Below are positions 22,320 through 33,120 of a stretch of 64,000 nt of DNA, piece by piece. The position numbers and the translations under genes are program-made. Numbering within the stretch: the first letter of the stretch is position 1; each line of letters begins with the position of its first letter. The notes beneath the pieces are model-generated. The model made no database searches, was not told where the DNA came from, and worked only from the letters and a program-made list of their open reading frames with translations. Source of the DNA: Dallia pectoralis (lineage: Eukaryota > Chordata > Actinopteri > Esociformes > Umbridae); assembly GCA_029465975.1 (NCBI GenBank), contig CM055728.1:4051908-4115907 (forward strand). Reading direction: 5' to 3'.

Positions 22320-22690
22320 GTTGAACCATTAGAAACATTTACTTTCTGATATCAAACCATTAGGAAAACACAACATACCTTTACTAACCATTAGAAACCA
22401 TTATGAAAACACACCATACCTTTAATAACCATTAGAAACCATTAGGAAAACACAACATACCTTTAATAACCATTAGAAACCATTAGGAAAACACAACATA
22501 CCTTTAATAACCATTAGAAACCATTAGGAAAACACAACATACCTTTAATAACCATTTGAAACCAGTAGGAAAACACACCATACCTTTAATAACCATTAGA
22601 AACTAGTAGGAAAAAACAACATACCTTTACTAACCATTAGAAACCATTAGAAAACCAATAGGAACCAATAGAAATGTGTAATGGTTTCTA
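22320..22690. repeat. Right-arm minisatellite (unit of about 41 bp)
   Basis: About seven to eight units contain ACCATTAGAAACCATTAGGA then AAACACAACATACCTTTAAT. They are the inverted-sense counterpart of the left-arm array, not a CRISPR-like structure. Confidence 0.88.
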
Positions 22691-22844
22691 TGGTTTTTTT
22701 CAGCAGGGAAGGTTGTTGTTGACCCAAGGCTTTTTAGAAGTTTGTTTACACAATCGATAAATGTTTTATTTTCTACACCTTTTTATAACTAGTTTCTAGT
22801 ATCTCAAGTACATACATGCATACATACAACTACCCCAAACATGA

Positions 22845-23729
22845 GAATGTAGGTGTGTATTTTTGTCCTCACTGTTAATGTTGGAAGAAGGAAAAAAGGA
22901 TATTGACAATTTATATCTGGGTACATTTCCCACGTTTTTAAGGTTTCCCAAAATCGGCGAGATGAGGAGGCAGTGGGAACTTGCACTAAGAAGAGACGGT
23001 TTTGTTGCCGCTGACAGGACACTGCTCTGTAGTGAGCACTTGAGTAGTGAGGACTTTGACAGAACGGGGCAAATTAATCCTTAAAGATGGTGTTGTGCCA
23101 ACCATTTTCCACTTTCCAGCTCATCTTCAAAGGGTATGTGTATCGTTGACCAACAATAAATCAAGGTGTATAAGATTGATATACCAATATGTGATTAAAT
23201 GTCACTTAAGTTCTTGTAACTGCGAGTTATATAATGTGTTGTTTATTCCACCACATTTTAGACACTCAAAATGTCTTTACTTATGTTTATTTTAGCTGGT
23301 AGCAACAAGAAGCACCACCACCTCTAGAGGAGCGGAAGGCAACCTGCCTGTGGACTTGTCTCAGGATGGACCCCAACCTGATGTTGTCAATATTTGCATG
23401 TGTATTGTAAAACAAATGAGAGCATCAGTTGAGGTGGTTCTGGCATCTAGTAAGAATGCCACCTCCCTAGAGAGGTGTTCCAGGCACGTCCAGCTGGGAG
23501 GAGACCACAGGGAAGACCCAGGACTCTGTGGTGAGATTATTTCTCCACACTGGCCTGGGAACGCCTCGGGATTCCCCAGTCGGAGCTGGCTAATGTTGCC
23601 AGGGAAAGAGAAGTTTGGGGTCCCCTGCTAGAGCTGCTACCCCTGCGACCCAACCCCGGATAAGCGGTTGAAGATGAGATGAGAGCATCATATGACTCAG
23701 AAAGGTCTATGATGGTGTTAGTAGTTTAA
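22845..23729 (+). pseudogene. THAP-domain gene, frameshifted and split by a Rex3 insertion
   Basis: The frame at 22845-23090 encodes FPTFLRFPKIGEMRRQWELA, then LRRDGFVAADRTLLCSEHLS and SEDFDRTGQ. This is the body of a THAP zinc finger with the FPK block, the invariant Trp, and the C-x2-H of CSEH. After a one-base frameshift near 23083 the next frame gives LKDGVVPTIFHFPAHLQR, containing the AVPTIF-type motif that closes THAP domains. The exon ends at AGG|GTATGT (23133). A second exon starts after TTTATTTTAG at 23296 and continues LVATRSTTTSRGAEGN. It is then interrupted at 23428 by a LINE. Across the LINE's target duplication the frame resumes and stops at 23727-23729, so the pre-insertion protein was short. 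THAP domains bind DNA and occur in P-element and Kolobok transposases and in host regulators. Which applies here is open. An AATAAA lies at about 23982. Confidence 0.75.
23428..23678 (+). mobile_element. 5'-truncated Rex3-like (RTE clade) LINE with 12-bp target duplication
   Basis: The segment matches the last 250 bp of the Rex3-like copy at 41851-43516, including AGGTGTTCCAGGCACGTCCA and the tail AAGATGAG. It is flanked by ATGAGAGCATCA at 23416-23427 and 23679-23690, the signature of target-primed reverse transcription. It lacks the TGGGCG segment present in the longer copy at the start of GCGCCTCCC. Confidence 0.9.
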
Positions 23730-24065
23730 GAGCCCAATATTATTTGAGGTGGTACTCTGTGTAAACAGTTTGAGAACTAATGGCTATCTCACTAGCTGCT
23801 GTCTGTTTAAAATCCTTTTCCTCAGCTATAAAGCTCTTCATGATTGCCTGTTCCCTGGATTCTGCCTGCCGTTTTGTACCTTTTTTGGATTATCCTGTAA
23901 ATTTATAAAAACGTGTTTTTGGGATATTCGTTACAGAAGCTATGTTTATTGGGTCTATTTTGTACTTATTTTTTATTGTAAATAAATGTTGTTTTTCTTT
24001 ACAATAGTTTAACTTGTTTAAAACAAGTATGTGATCATTTAAATAATTGTATTATATTAGTCATA

Positions 24066-24165
24066 TTTTTATTATTTATATATGTGTGTGTGTATATATG
24101 TATATACACATACAAATATACATACATACATACATGCATACATACATATAAATATTACTAATGTG
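24066..24165. repeat. Low-complexity TATG/CATA microsatellite region
   Basis: Runs of TGTGTGTGTATATATG and then (CATA)n; no gene content. Confidence 0.8.
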
Positions 24166-24411
24166 TATATATATCTCATGTTGCCATTCTATATACCGGT
24201 ACTGAGTTTTAGTATATACTTATTTTACATAAATACATTGTGTGTATTCATGGTTATAATTATTCATAAGTATCAGGGTCATAACTACATCTCTGACGTT
24301 TATAACAAACCAAACCGTTTGAAAATCGATAGAAAATTGAGCAAGTTATGGTTATTTAAAAGTATATGCACCCTTAAAACACAATGTTGTGAGTAAGCGA
24401 GCTACCTGTAC

Positions 24412-25320
24412 CAAGATGGCCGCCAGTTGCGGACGTCGACCTCCATTGGCCAGCAGCGGTGACGAAGCATCTAGCCTTTATATATGTCTTATAAGTTACT
24501 CAGGATACTACATCTGGCGCGTGCAATGATGATGCAGTGAATAGTGACGATTCTCTGACCAATCAGCAGTCTGCCGTGTTTTCACGTCACATTTTAGTAT
24601 CGCCTCAGCTTGCTCAGAACCTCGCCTGAGGTGGTACGAAAAAAAATACCTGGAAGCAGGTACAGGTACAACTTTTACCCAGTGGAAAACCAAAAAAGCA
24701 GAGTCAAGTCAAGCTGAGGCGAGCTGGTTCTGTGCAGTGGAAAAGCGCCATTACTCAAACTGCAAATCTGCCAACACACTTAAATGTGCGCAAAACCATG
24801 CGGGGCTAACCAAAACATCAGATTGTCAGCTAACGTTAACGTTACCTAGCATACCGGTTGTTGATACGCTAACAAACGCAGCTAATAAATACAACGTTAT
24901 ACTCGCGTAGTCCGTTTGCTTTGTAATAACAATTATTAAAGTGAATAGAGACCTACCCAGCTTTGCATTAACAGTGTTGCTCCTTGATATTGTTAGTCCG
25001 AGCCTCCGTCTTGATTAGTAGGATATGCGGTACGTGGTTCATTTTTTTACTGTGACCGGTATGCTTTTGCCTCTTTGGATGCAATGTTTTTTCTTGCGTT
25101 TCACCTGTATGTCTAGAATATAGCCTTCAAACGCATATTGCAGCCCCTTTTGCCTACTTCTATTGGACACTTTAATTGCTGATTTATAAACGTTTGATCA
25201 AATGTCAGCAGGAAGAGCTGTCACAGCATAAGCCATGTTGATACCAAACCAGAGCCCAGATGAAGTTGTCGGACGTAGCAACAGTAACTAAGGGGGGCGG
25301 GACTTAGCCAAAGGTGAATT
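24412..25320 (-). repeat. Right inverted arm of the 8.4-kb composite element, with promoter
   Basis: Read on the minus strand from 25320, this arm shows the tip AATTCACCTTTGGCTAAGTC, then AGCTCGCCTCAGCTTGACTT (about 24724), the TATA block ACATATATAAAGGCTAGA (about 24488-24471), and GGCGGCCATCTTGG (about 24430). These are the same blocks in the same order as in the left arm. Both TATA boxes therefore point into the element. A palindromic (MITE-like) stretch with TTTTCCACTG at both ends lies at about 24677-24747. No outer target duplication is evident. Confidence 0.62.
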
Positions 25321-25329
25321 ACATACTTC

Positions 25330-25738
25330 AAATGACATCTAAACTCTAAATAGTCATTGCACATTTGCACAATTTGCATATTCATGTGTTTTGTATATAT
25401 TACATATTACAGATATTTATATTGCATATTCTATTTTGCATATTCTAGCTATGTATGGTCCCTATTGTTCGCCTTGTTCATATTGCTCCAAAAGTATCTC
25501 ATATCTCCAAAAGTCATCTCAAAACATTGTCTGAACTCTAACCAGACATTGCAAATTCACACAATTGCATTATCAATGTACATTACATTTAGCCACTGAA
25601 TATTCTTGTCTCTCTTGCACGTATTGTTTGTATTGTTAGTATTTGTCCTTCAATGTGTGAATTAAACGGGTCAAAACAAAATGTCGTGTTTGTGAAATAG
25701 AACTTGGCGAATAAATCACATTCTGATTCTGTATACTG
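25330..25738 (+). mobile_element. Rex1-like LINE 3' tail
   Basis: The stretch is rich in TTGCACAATTTGCATATTC-like words and ends AGAACTTGGCGAATAAATCA CATTCTGATTCTG, the standard 3' terminus of fish Rex1-type LINEs. No coding part is left. Confidence 0.6.
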
Positions 25739-26329
25739 TTCTATGGTCTGTCCTGAATTTGAGATATCAACAGTATGAAAGGGAGTGAACAAATGCCACA
25801 GTTACCCCCACTTCACATTATTAACATAGCAGAGAAAAACAGGCTAGAATGGAAACAACTTTGGCAGTTTGACATCATATGTTTACCCTTTTAAGAGCCG
25901 CTGCTATGGGCAAGGTCAATTAGTGGTTGCTATGTAGACCATACTTGAAAAAGGGCATGATGAGAAAGCAAAAACTACAAGTCATTTTCTTCTGCTTTTC
26001 ACGTATGTAGAGAAATACGAATATAAGGTACTGATAGCACATGTTGATTCATTCCATATGAAATATCCAGCCATAAATAACATATTCCACAATAAATACA
26101 TGTGTTCTCATTTACACAATTAATTGTGTGTCTTTTCTGTTTTGACAGGCACCTTTAAAATAAATGAAACATCATCTCACATGTCATCGTTTACCGAAAA
26201 AAAGATGACCTAATCGATGACCGAAACACAAATGCACCTACACACCATTGTGCGATTCTTTGGTGCATCGGTAAATATTAGGGCTGGATAAAAAGTGGAG
26301 CATTACATCATTCTGAGAGAATGGCCGAC

Positions 26330-26662
26330 AGCTTCCTTGGTCTGATTGGAGGATACATGCAGCCCTGTGACCCTATTGGTTAATGGCATCAAAATAGGCG
26401 GATGCGAGAGACGTAATTCTGTCGAGCGCGCATAGTGCTTCAAATACAGTGAGAAACGTAGGGACCGAGGGAGTCTTTTGATACTAGGATTTAATGGAAG
26501 TCGGTTGTGGGTTTTAGTTTTATTGCAAACGGAGAGAAGGGGAGACACAAACGTAACGTCTGAAAGGTTATACCATCGAATATATCGATTTTACGATGAA
26601 TAATTTGTAGCTAAGGATTCGAAGACATAATGCCATTGAAAGCAGCCAACATTCAATAAAAG
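26330..26662 (+). promoter_or_regulatory. Candidate promoter and 5' untranslated exon of the LRRN gene
   Basis: An inverted CCAAT box (CTATTGGTTAATGG, 26373) is followed by CpG-containing sequence that is not repeat-like and ends at AAAAG|GTAAGG (donor at 26663). LRRN genes characteristically have a 5' non-coding exon, a large intron and a single coding exon. The next good acceptor ahead of a real ORF on this strand is CTTCTTACAG at 48078-48087. The connection is inferred from spacing and splice signals only. The implied intron is 21.4 kb. Confidence 0.4.
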
Positions 26663-28756
26663 GTAAGGGCGTTCTTCGGATGCCGATGTCAGTTTAAGTA
26701 GACCACAGTAAAAATATTGTGACGTTCTGCTTTGTCCGTTCCTATATTTTACGTTAGTAAAATAGTAAATAACTTTCTCAATGCTTTGAAAATAATATCA
26801 CTGCCAAATCGGTTGGGTCCTGTCTCTCGGTCTGCTGGTTTGTTTTATGGTTCGGACACTTTCTGTCAATTTTTTTTACCCCTGTCAGCCTTTAACCTTG
26901 GAGATGGTTTTATTAAATGAATATAAATCATCCACCTATTTATAATGTGTTTATGCCTGAAAACAAAACAAACTAGCCGAAACCTACTAGAGTATGTGTT
27001 ATACAGTCTTTTAGTTCGTATATATCCAGCTAATCCATCCAACATATAATGTATATTGTGGATTATTCTGGTGCCCACAACAAAAGACAACTATCTGGAA
27101 AATACTGTAGCTCATAAATAAGGTTGCTGCAAAATATATTTCCAAAATCCTTAAGTAGGTCAGGAAAATATGCTGTCCTGATATGAACAAATGTTTTATT
27201 TCTGATAATTTGAAGGCCAAAATGAACATCTAAAACTTGATCATGCAAATATGTTTCAATATACATCAATTGTATGTATTCGAAGTACAGGGGGGCTGTA
27301 TTTAAGGTTCATTAAGGGTCTCATGTTATTTTATCTTTTAGCCACTGTAGATCTTCAACTGGGGAGATATATGAAATATTGTGTTCCTTTGTGATTTTTA
27401 TGCTCTGATGATTTCCATTTGCCCAATACATTTTGGGGAACTTGGTTTGAAGTTTAAAGTGACTGACAGTGAGAACTATTGGACCAGGTGTTTGCGTATT
27501 CTGATTTGACTATTATAGCATGTTTTCTTACAATTAAGCTAATTTAGATAAGTTCGTTAACAGAACACCTGTGTTTAGATTCTTATGAGTCACGATTGTC
27601 AAACTAAAAAAAATTGTGTTAATTACATTGGCCGTTTGGCTTTGGCGGGAGAACACAGCTTGTGGGCCAAAGTATTGAAATGCATTGTTTTAGGTATTAG
27701 TGAAGACAACTTTGTTGCAATTTCAATAAATAATCTCTCCCTTGACTCGACTGGTCTCTATAATGTTTTTTACATTATGTAACTGCTATTATCTTTAAAG
27801 TTAAACCAAAATGTTTTTCTTGCTGAGATGGAATTTTTAATGTAGGGTGGCAAAGGAGACAAATACCATCCGATTGCAACTCATGCTATTTTGTCTGTGA
27901 TGAACCTGCTGAAAGTGCAATCAAATGCTCTTTGGCCTAATTTTGGATGTTTGCATCTACTAATAAGTCCAACTGTAAGAGACAACGCATGAAAAGAAAA
28001 TTCAAACAAATTACATGAATCGACTTAAAATCCAAAATTCCTTACAGGTATTGTGCTTCGAACACTCAGTATATTGTATATAAGGCAATGTAAAAGTGGC
28101 CAAAATGTATTACGTATATCAATGAAATGTATTTTAGAAGCCCATTTTTACAACAAAGTTGTCACAAAGACCTTTTAAAAAGCACTCAGGCTGAACTTAA
28201 CAAAGCACACATCAACAATTGAAACTTAGACAGGCAGGTCCAGTGCAACTGTGGCTCGGAACGGGGTAAACCCATATGCATATGCCCCTTCTCCCATTTG
28301 AAAGGGCTTGACGTCTCTTCTTTTACTTACCAAGACTGACGTTCATTGCAACAGAACTGGGGCCAAGTTTGTCATTTGGTCGGTTGCTGTTGCTTTACAA
28401 AATATTGTGAAGATGGTATCTGTATAATTTTGAAGAGCAAGTAAATGAACTTCAGCATTATTCATTAAAACTAGACTCTGCTGTGTGGGTGGAGAGAGTG
28501 TACAAGCTTTTATGTCCCAGTACAAATGAACATGAAGGAGCTCCAGGGCATGTGATGTCCTTGAGCATGCTTGTTCTTCCCCAGAGAGATGCTTTTCAAC
28601 TTTATCCGAGCCATGCTATCTGCTTACTTATGTGGATCACTAGTTCCATTTCTGTCTAATGAAAATGTTAATGTCTATATCTGTATGCAATGCATATCTG
28701 TGCGTATCTGTATCTGAGTCATTTTTATCTATCCCAATTTAACCAGCACAACAATA
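26663..28756. other. Possible LRRN intron 1, non-repeat part
   Basis: No coding sequence is recognised. ACAAAGTTGTCACAAAGACC and GCACTCAGGCTGAACTTAAC at about 28150-28205 resemble the 3' untranslated region of fish L2 LINEs. Confidence 0.35.
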
Positions 28757-28758
28757 TA

Positions 28759-29906
28759 CAGGTGCTGGTCATAAAATTAGAATATTATCAAAAAGTTGAT
28801 TTATTTCAGTAATTCCATTCAAAAAGTGAAACTTGTATCATTCCACACAGACTGATATATTTCAAGTGTTCATTCCTTTTAATTTTGATGATTATAACTG
28901 ACAACTAATGAAAACCCCAAAATCAGAAAATTAGAATATTGTGAAAAGGTTCAATATCCACACTCTATTCAGCTAATTAACTCAAAACACCTGCAAAAAA
29001 CTTTAAATGGTCTCTCAGTCTAGTTCTGTAGGCTACACAATCATGGGGAAGACTGCTGACTTGACAGCTGTCCAAAAGACGACCATTGACACCTTGCACA
29101 AGGAGGGCAAGACACAAAAGGTCATTGCTAAAGAGGCTGACTGTTCACAGAGCTCTGTGTCCAAGCACATTAATAGAGAGGCGAAGGGAAGGAAAAGATG
29201 TGGTAGAAAAAAGTGTACAAGCAATAGGGTTAACCGCACCCTGGAGAGGAAGCATCTTGCCTGGGCTAAAGACAAAAAGGACTGGACTGCTGCTGAGTGG
29301 TCCAAAGTAATGTTCTCTGATGAAAGTACATTTTGCATTTCCTTTGGAAATCAAGGTCCCAGAGTCTGGAGGAAGAGAGGAGAGGAGAATCCACGTTGCT
29401 TGATGTCCAGTGTAAAGTTTCCACAGTCAGTGATGGTTTGGGGTGCCATGTCATCTGCTGGTGTTGGTCCACTGTGTTTTCTGAGGTCCAAGGTCAACGC
29501 AGGAAGTTTTAGAGCACTTCATGCTTCCTGCTGCTGACCAACTTTATGCAGATGCAGATTTTCCAACAGGACTTGGCACCTGCACACAGTGCCAAAGCTA
29601 CCAGTACCTGGTTTAAGGACCATGGTATCCCTGTTCTTAATTGGCCAGCAAACTCGCCTGACCTTAACCCTATATGAAATCTATGGGGTATTGTGAAGAG
29701 GAAGATGCGATTCGCCAGACCCAACAATGCATCCAATATTTTCATTAGTTGTCAGTTTTAATCATCACAATTAAATGAAATAAACATTTTAAATATATCA
29801 GTCTGTGTGTAATGAATTAATATAATATCCAAGTTTCACTTTTTGAATGGAATTACTGAAATAAATCAACTTTTTGATCATATTCTAATTATATGACCAG
29901 CACCTG
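28759..29906 (+). mobile_element. Tc1-like transposon, complete ends, dead transposase
   Basis: Terminal inverted repeats of about 165 bp (tip CAGGTGCTGGTCAT) are flanked by TA at 28757-28758 and 29907-29908. The ORF from 29043 begins MGKTADLTAVQKTTIDTLHK (helix-turn-helix). It jumps by internal deletion from TSNRVNRTLE to RKHLAWAKDKKDW, and then reads VMFSDESTF, which holds the first catalytic Asp. After a frameshift near 29515 the second block QQDLAPAHSAKA is present. In the third block, PDLNPI-NLW, the catalytic Glu codon is TGA (29675-29677). The copy is structurally whole at its ends but cannot make transposase. Confidence 0.93.
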
Positions 29907-29909
29907 TAT

Positions 29910-30955
29910 ATGCTCAATACACCAACCAGCACCACAAAGGCAGAAAGATAAAATATGCTTTCATTTACTAAGGCTGACGGCTGACTTAAATAAAAGTTGG
30001 CTCGGGGGTTTAACCTTTGGGCAATATTTTTGATGACATTGGGATTAAAGTCATGTAGCTGCTGAATCCGCTGGCTTTCGAGGGATGGCATGGCGAGTAG
30101 GGCTGTACCCAACTCTGAATGTTGTCAGTCAAATCGGATTTGGTCTTTTTATACAGAGTTTGTATAGAGTTTGTGTAAATGCATAAACAATATTATATTG
30201 TGCCGTTTACGGCTTCCCGACCATCTATCTTAGCTAATTCCAAACTCCAAAACTGATGATTGGTGTTTTTTAATAGAACACTACAGTCCACATACCCCAC
30301 ACCCCGAAAACCCTGGAGCAGCACCCTCCCCTGTTTCCTATAACCATAACAACCCATGATCATATAACTCTATAGGGAAACTTCTGCCCTTCTCATCCCA
30401 TTCGCTACATTATTTAGACTAATAGGCTGGTAAAATCAGCCAGGATAATTGCAAAATAGCCACAACTTACCTGTTTCAAGTGGTTTGCCATGTTTGCTAT
30501 TGTCGAATGATATGCAAATTATTGCGTACAGGGTTTGCATTTTACTTTGTTTGGGTTGTCTAGTTTGTAATACCGCCATATTTTAGTATTTTTCTGAGAC
30601 GTAATCCTTACCAACAATTTCACCACCACTGGTTTCAGCTTTTCTCGTCAATTAGGTCTAACCATCAGGCAGTGCATGTTGTCACAGATTTTTTTGGGTG
30701 CAAGCCTACCTGCTTGCCCTGCTACAATTATTGTTAGTCCAATACGTTTTTAATTGACTGACCCAAAAAACGAAAATAAATAGGCTAGTCGACTGAATGG
30801 TTTCCGAATGATGCGTCTGGTCGACATTCAGGGGGCAGCACCAATGGCGAGTGCGTTGAGTCGTCCAATGATATTGCGAGTAAACGTTTTGATCCTCTTC
30901 AAGGTTGTCGTCATATGTGTTGTTATAATACTTTTCAGCAAAAGCCTCCTCTAAT
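29910..30955. other. Intergenic or intronic DNA with a dispersed repeat edge
   Basis: AGGGCTGTACC…GAATGTTGTCAGT…AATCGGATTTG at 30101-30142 recurs at 63547-63590, which marks a dispersed repeat that I cannot classify. No gene is seen. Confidence 0.4.
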
Positions 30956-30959
30956 TTGT

Positions 30960-31430
30960 TCTCGGGGATGGATGTTAACAGACATAGGGCCGTCTTACCA
31001 GTATGAAGCTCAGTGTGGCGGTACAGACTTCAACTTTTGCTATTTTCCAACAGGCCCTGGTTTCAATAGTTGGCAACAACTGATGTCTCGTCCACTTGCT
31101 TGGCATTCTCTTTCATGTACACTTTTTACATACAGTCCAACAATGTCTATTTGAAGATGGGCTGAGCGTCATTGTGCCTCTCAAGTCTGGAATCTCCCTC
31201 ACACGTCTCGAAAATGCATTAGAAAATTTCCGGATTCAGAAGTCCACCGGCTCGCTGTGGCCCCTGCATTGCAGTTTCACAGCATTAACCAGATGACTGC
31301 CGCTGCTCTCATGTTGTGCAATCCTCTCAGAAAAAAAATCTTTGTAACCCATCCTTGACCAGGTACCATCTCTACCAAATAGCAGACATGGAAAACAGAA
31401 GAGTGCCTTCTTTTGTATGCTAACTGTTAG
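30960..31430 (-). mobile_element. hAT-like transposase remnant with TTF-type zinc finger
   Basis: On the minus strand from about 31427 the frame reads KKALFCFPCLLFGRDGTW, then SRMGYKDFFSERIAQHESSG and SHLVNAVKL. This is the N-terminal TTF-type zinc finger (C-x2-C … H-x5-H) found in hAT-family transposases. A stop follows about 20 codons later. The DDE and dimerisation regions are not recognisable. Confidence 0.65.
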
Positions 31431-31804
31431 CCACTTTTTTTGAAAACCACCAGCAGTTTCAGTGTTGACAATATCCCGCGGCTGGTGGGCACCAAGGCGC
31501 TTTACTCTCAGTTTCTTACCAAATTAAGGGTTTCAAACCTATGCTGGAGTATGAAATCGACTGCGTTAATCTTTTTAAGTTAGCTAGCACTAGCGAAGTT
31601 AAGACAACCCCGCTCTTCTTGCCAAATAATGTTGGCACCAGACAGACCAGAAGGCTAGCCAATCTATTCTGAAATATGAGATGACTCTGTAGCATGGCTA
31701 GGAGCTCATATCCCAACCTAGCATCAAATTCAGGTGATCTACGTTGTACACACTAACATTATGTGCATGCGTATTAATGTTTTACTGTGTACGATTTACA
31801 TTGT

Positions 31805-31870
31805 GAGAGGGGCTAGAGAGGAACCAGGCTCTGAGGGGTGCCCAGTCCTCTTCTGGCTGTGCTGGGTGCA
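31805..31870. repeat. L2-type LINE 3' UTR fragment
   Basis: AGAGAGGAACCAGGCTCTGA, then GGGGTGCCCAGTCCTCTTCT, is a hallmark of fish L2 3' untranslated regions. It recurs at 37846-37885. Confidence 0.55.
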
Positions 31871-31904
31871 CTTATGATAGTTTAGTTTAATAATTATTAA
31901 ATAC

Positions 31905-32725
31905 AGTTTTTAAATGCACATGTCCAGGTCAAAAATAGTCAGAAAGGGACAACCGGGAGGGTTGACTGCTGGGCGATTGACTGCTGTCTTCAAATCTATC
32001 CTTAAGTTTAGGGGCATTGTCATGCTGGAAGGTGAACCACCTGCTGATCTTCGGCTGTCTAGCAGAGGTCCGCAGGTTTTCCTAAAGAATTTGGGTGTAT
32101 TTGACATCATCTATTTTTGCTTCCATCCAGACCAATGGCCCAGTCCCGGACCAATTGGTGTGTTTTGGGCGGTGTGTTATGTTTGGTTTTTGCTGTTCAG
32201 TCCGAAACATTTAATCTTAGTCTAATCTGACCATAAAGATTTTTGCCACGTGGCATTAGAATTTTCGAAGTGTTTTTTTTACAAAGCGCAAACAAGACTC
32301 CCTGTGGCTATTTTCTTTAGAAGAGGCGTCGGTCTTGCCACCCTGCCATACAGGCCAGCTTTGTGTAAAGCTTGTGAGTTTGTTGTCACATGCACAGACT
32401 CAGCCATAAGGACTTGTAACTCCTCTTGGTAGCTTCCCTGATCAATAACCTTCTGGCTGGGTCATCCAGTCTAGGCAAGGTGTTGGAGGTGCCATACGCT
32501 TTCCACTTCTTAACACTTCTTAACTGAACGGTACTCAGAAGGATAGTTAAAGCCCTTGGCATCTTTTTTTATTGTTCTCCTAACATGTGCCTTTCCACAA
32601 CTTTGTCCCGGAGTTATTTGGAAAGCACCTTCTAGGGTAGATGCATGTTTTTACCTAAAATAGACTAATTGTTTTTGCTTAAACAATACAATTCATAAAT
32701 AACTTAATGTGCAGATTTCATTCAG
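31905..32725 (-). mobile_element. Degenerate Tc1-like transposon (minus strand)
   Basis: Words such as ATTGTCATGCTGGAAGGTGA, TCTAATCTGACCATAAAG, and CTTTCCACTTCTTAA follow the order expected for the complement of a fish Tc1 transposase gene. Frames are destroyed. Confidence 0.6.
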
Positions 32726-32729
32726 TACA

Positions 32730-33120
32730 ATTTTTAAGCCGAAGCTTCTTGTATTTCTGGTGACCCCAAATGATTGTCTCTGTCCAACCACATGACTTTA
32801 ATGGAATTGCTTGTGCACACTTGTGAAAACTTGACTTTGTGTGAATATTTGGTAGCATTGCCTTTAAATTGTTTTAAGGGCATTTGTTGAGTTGCAAATT
32901 TTAGGTAGCCTCCCTCAAGCATCCCACAATAAGTTTGGTGATTTTTGATCCTCTGCCATCTGTTTTGCCCTTTGCCATCTGTTTTGTGAATTGAACAAGT
33001 TCCTTCTACAGCAAAGCACCCAGAAAACATGATGTGCTTCAGGGTTGGGAGGGTGTTTTTCGGCTTACAAGTCTCCCCTTTTTTTCCCAAAGCAGCTAAT
33101 TGTAGACTTAATGTCACAAT
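32730..33120 (-). mobile_element. Degenerate Tc1-like fragment of a second family
   Basis: CTACAGCAAAGCACCCAGAA, CAGGGTTGGGAGGGTGTT, and TTCGGCTTACAAGTCTCCCC match the complement of another Tc1 transposase (region around APQHDAA/TVKHGG). The family differs from the neighbour at 31905-32725. Confidence 0.6.

Larger units (their letters stand above)
18358..22709. mobile_element. 4.35-kb nested DNA element with minisatellite-filled inverted ends
   Basis: CCCTGCTGAAAAACC at 18358 pairs with its complement GGTTTTTTTCAGCAGGG ending at 22709. Directly inside each end lie tandem units rich in ATTAGAAACCATTAG (right) or CTAATGGTTTCCATTA (left). They are inverted copies of the same theme: about 18370-18670 plus 19273-19360 on the left and about 22320-22690 on the right. 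I see no clear target duplication and cannot name the superfamily. Between the arms lie a solo LTR and a spliced minus-strand gene. It sits inside the putative first intron of the THAP gene. Confidence 0.65.

Noticed and set aside
22370..22620. Regularly spaced repeats resembling a CRISPR array
   Set aside because: The units are nearly identical throughout with no unique spacers, they mirror the left-arm array in inverted orientation, and the DNA is vertebrate.
16912..25320. Naming the 8.4-kb unit a P element or Kolobok on the strength of the THAP domain
   Set aside because: No transposase core was found, no TTAA or 8-bp duplication is visible at the tips, and THAP domains also occur in host genes.
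32734..33117. A 127-codon minus-strand ORF
   Set aside because: The nucleotide sequence matches a Tc1 transposase gene in a different frame, so the ORF is a by-product of decay.
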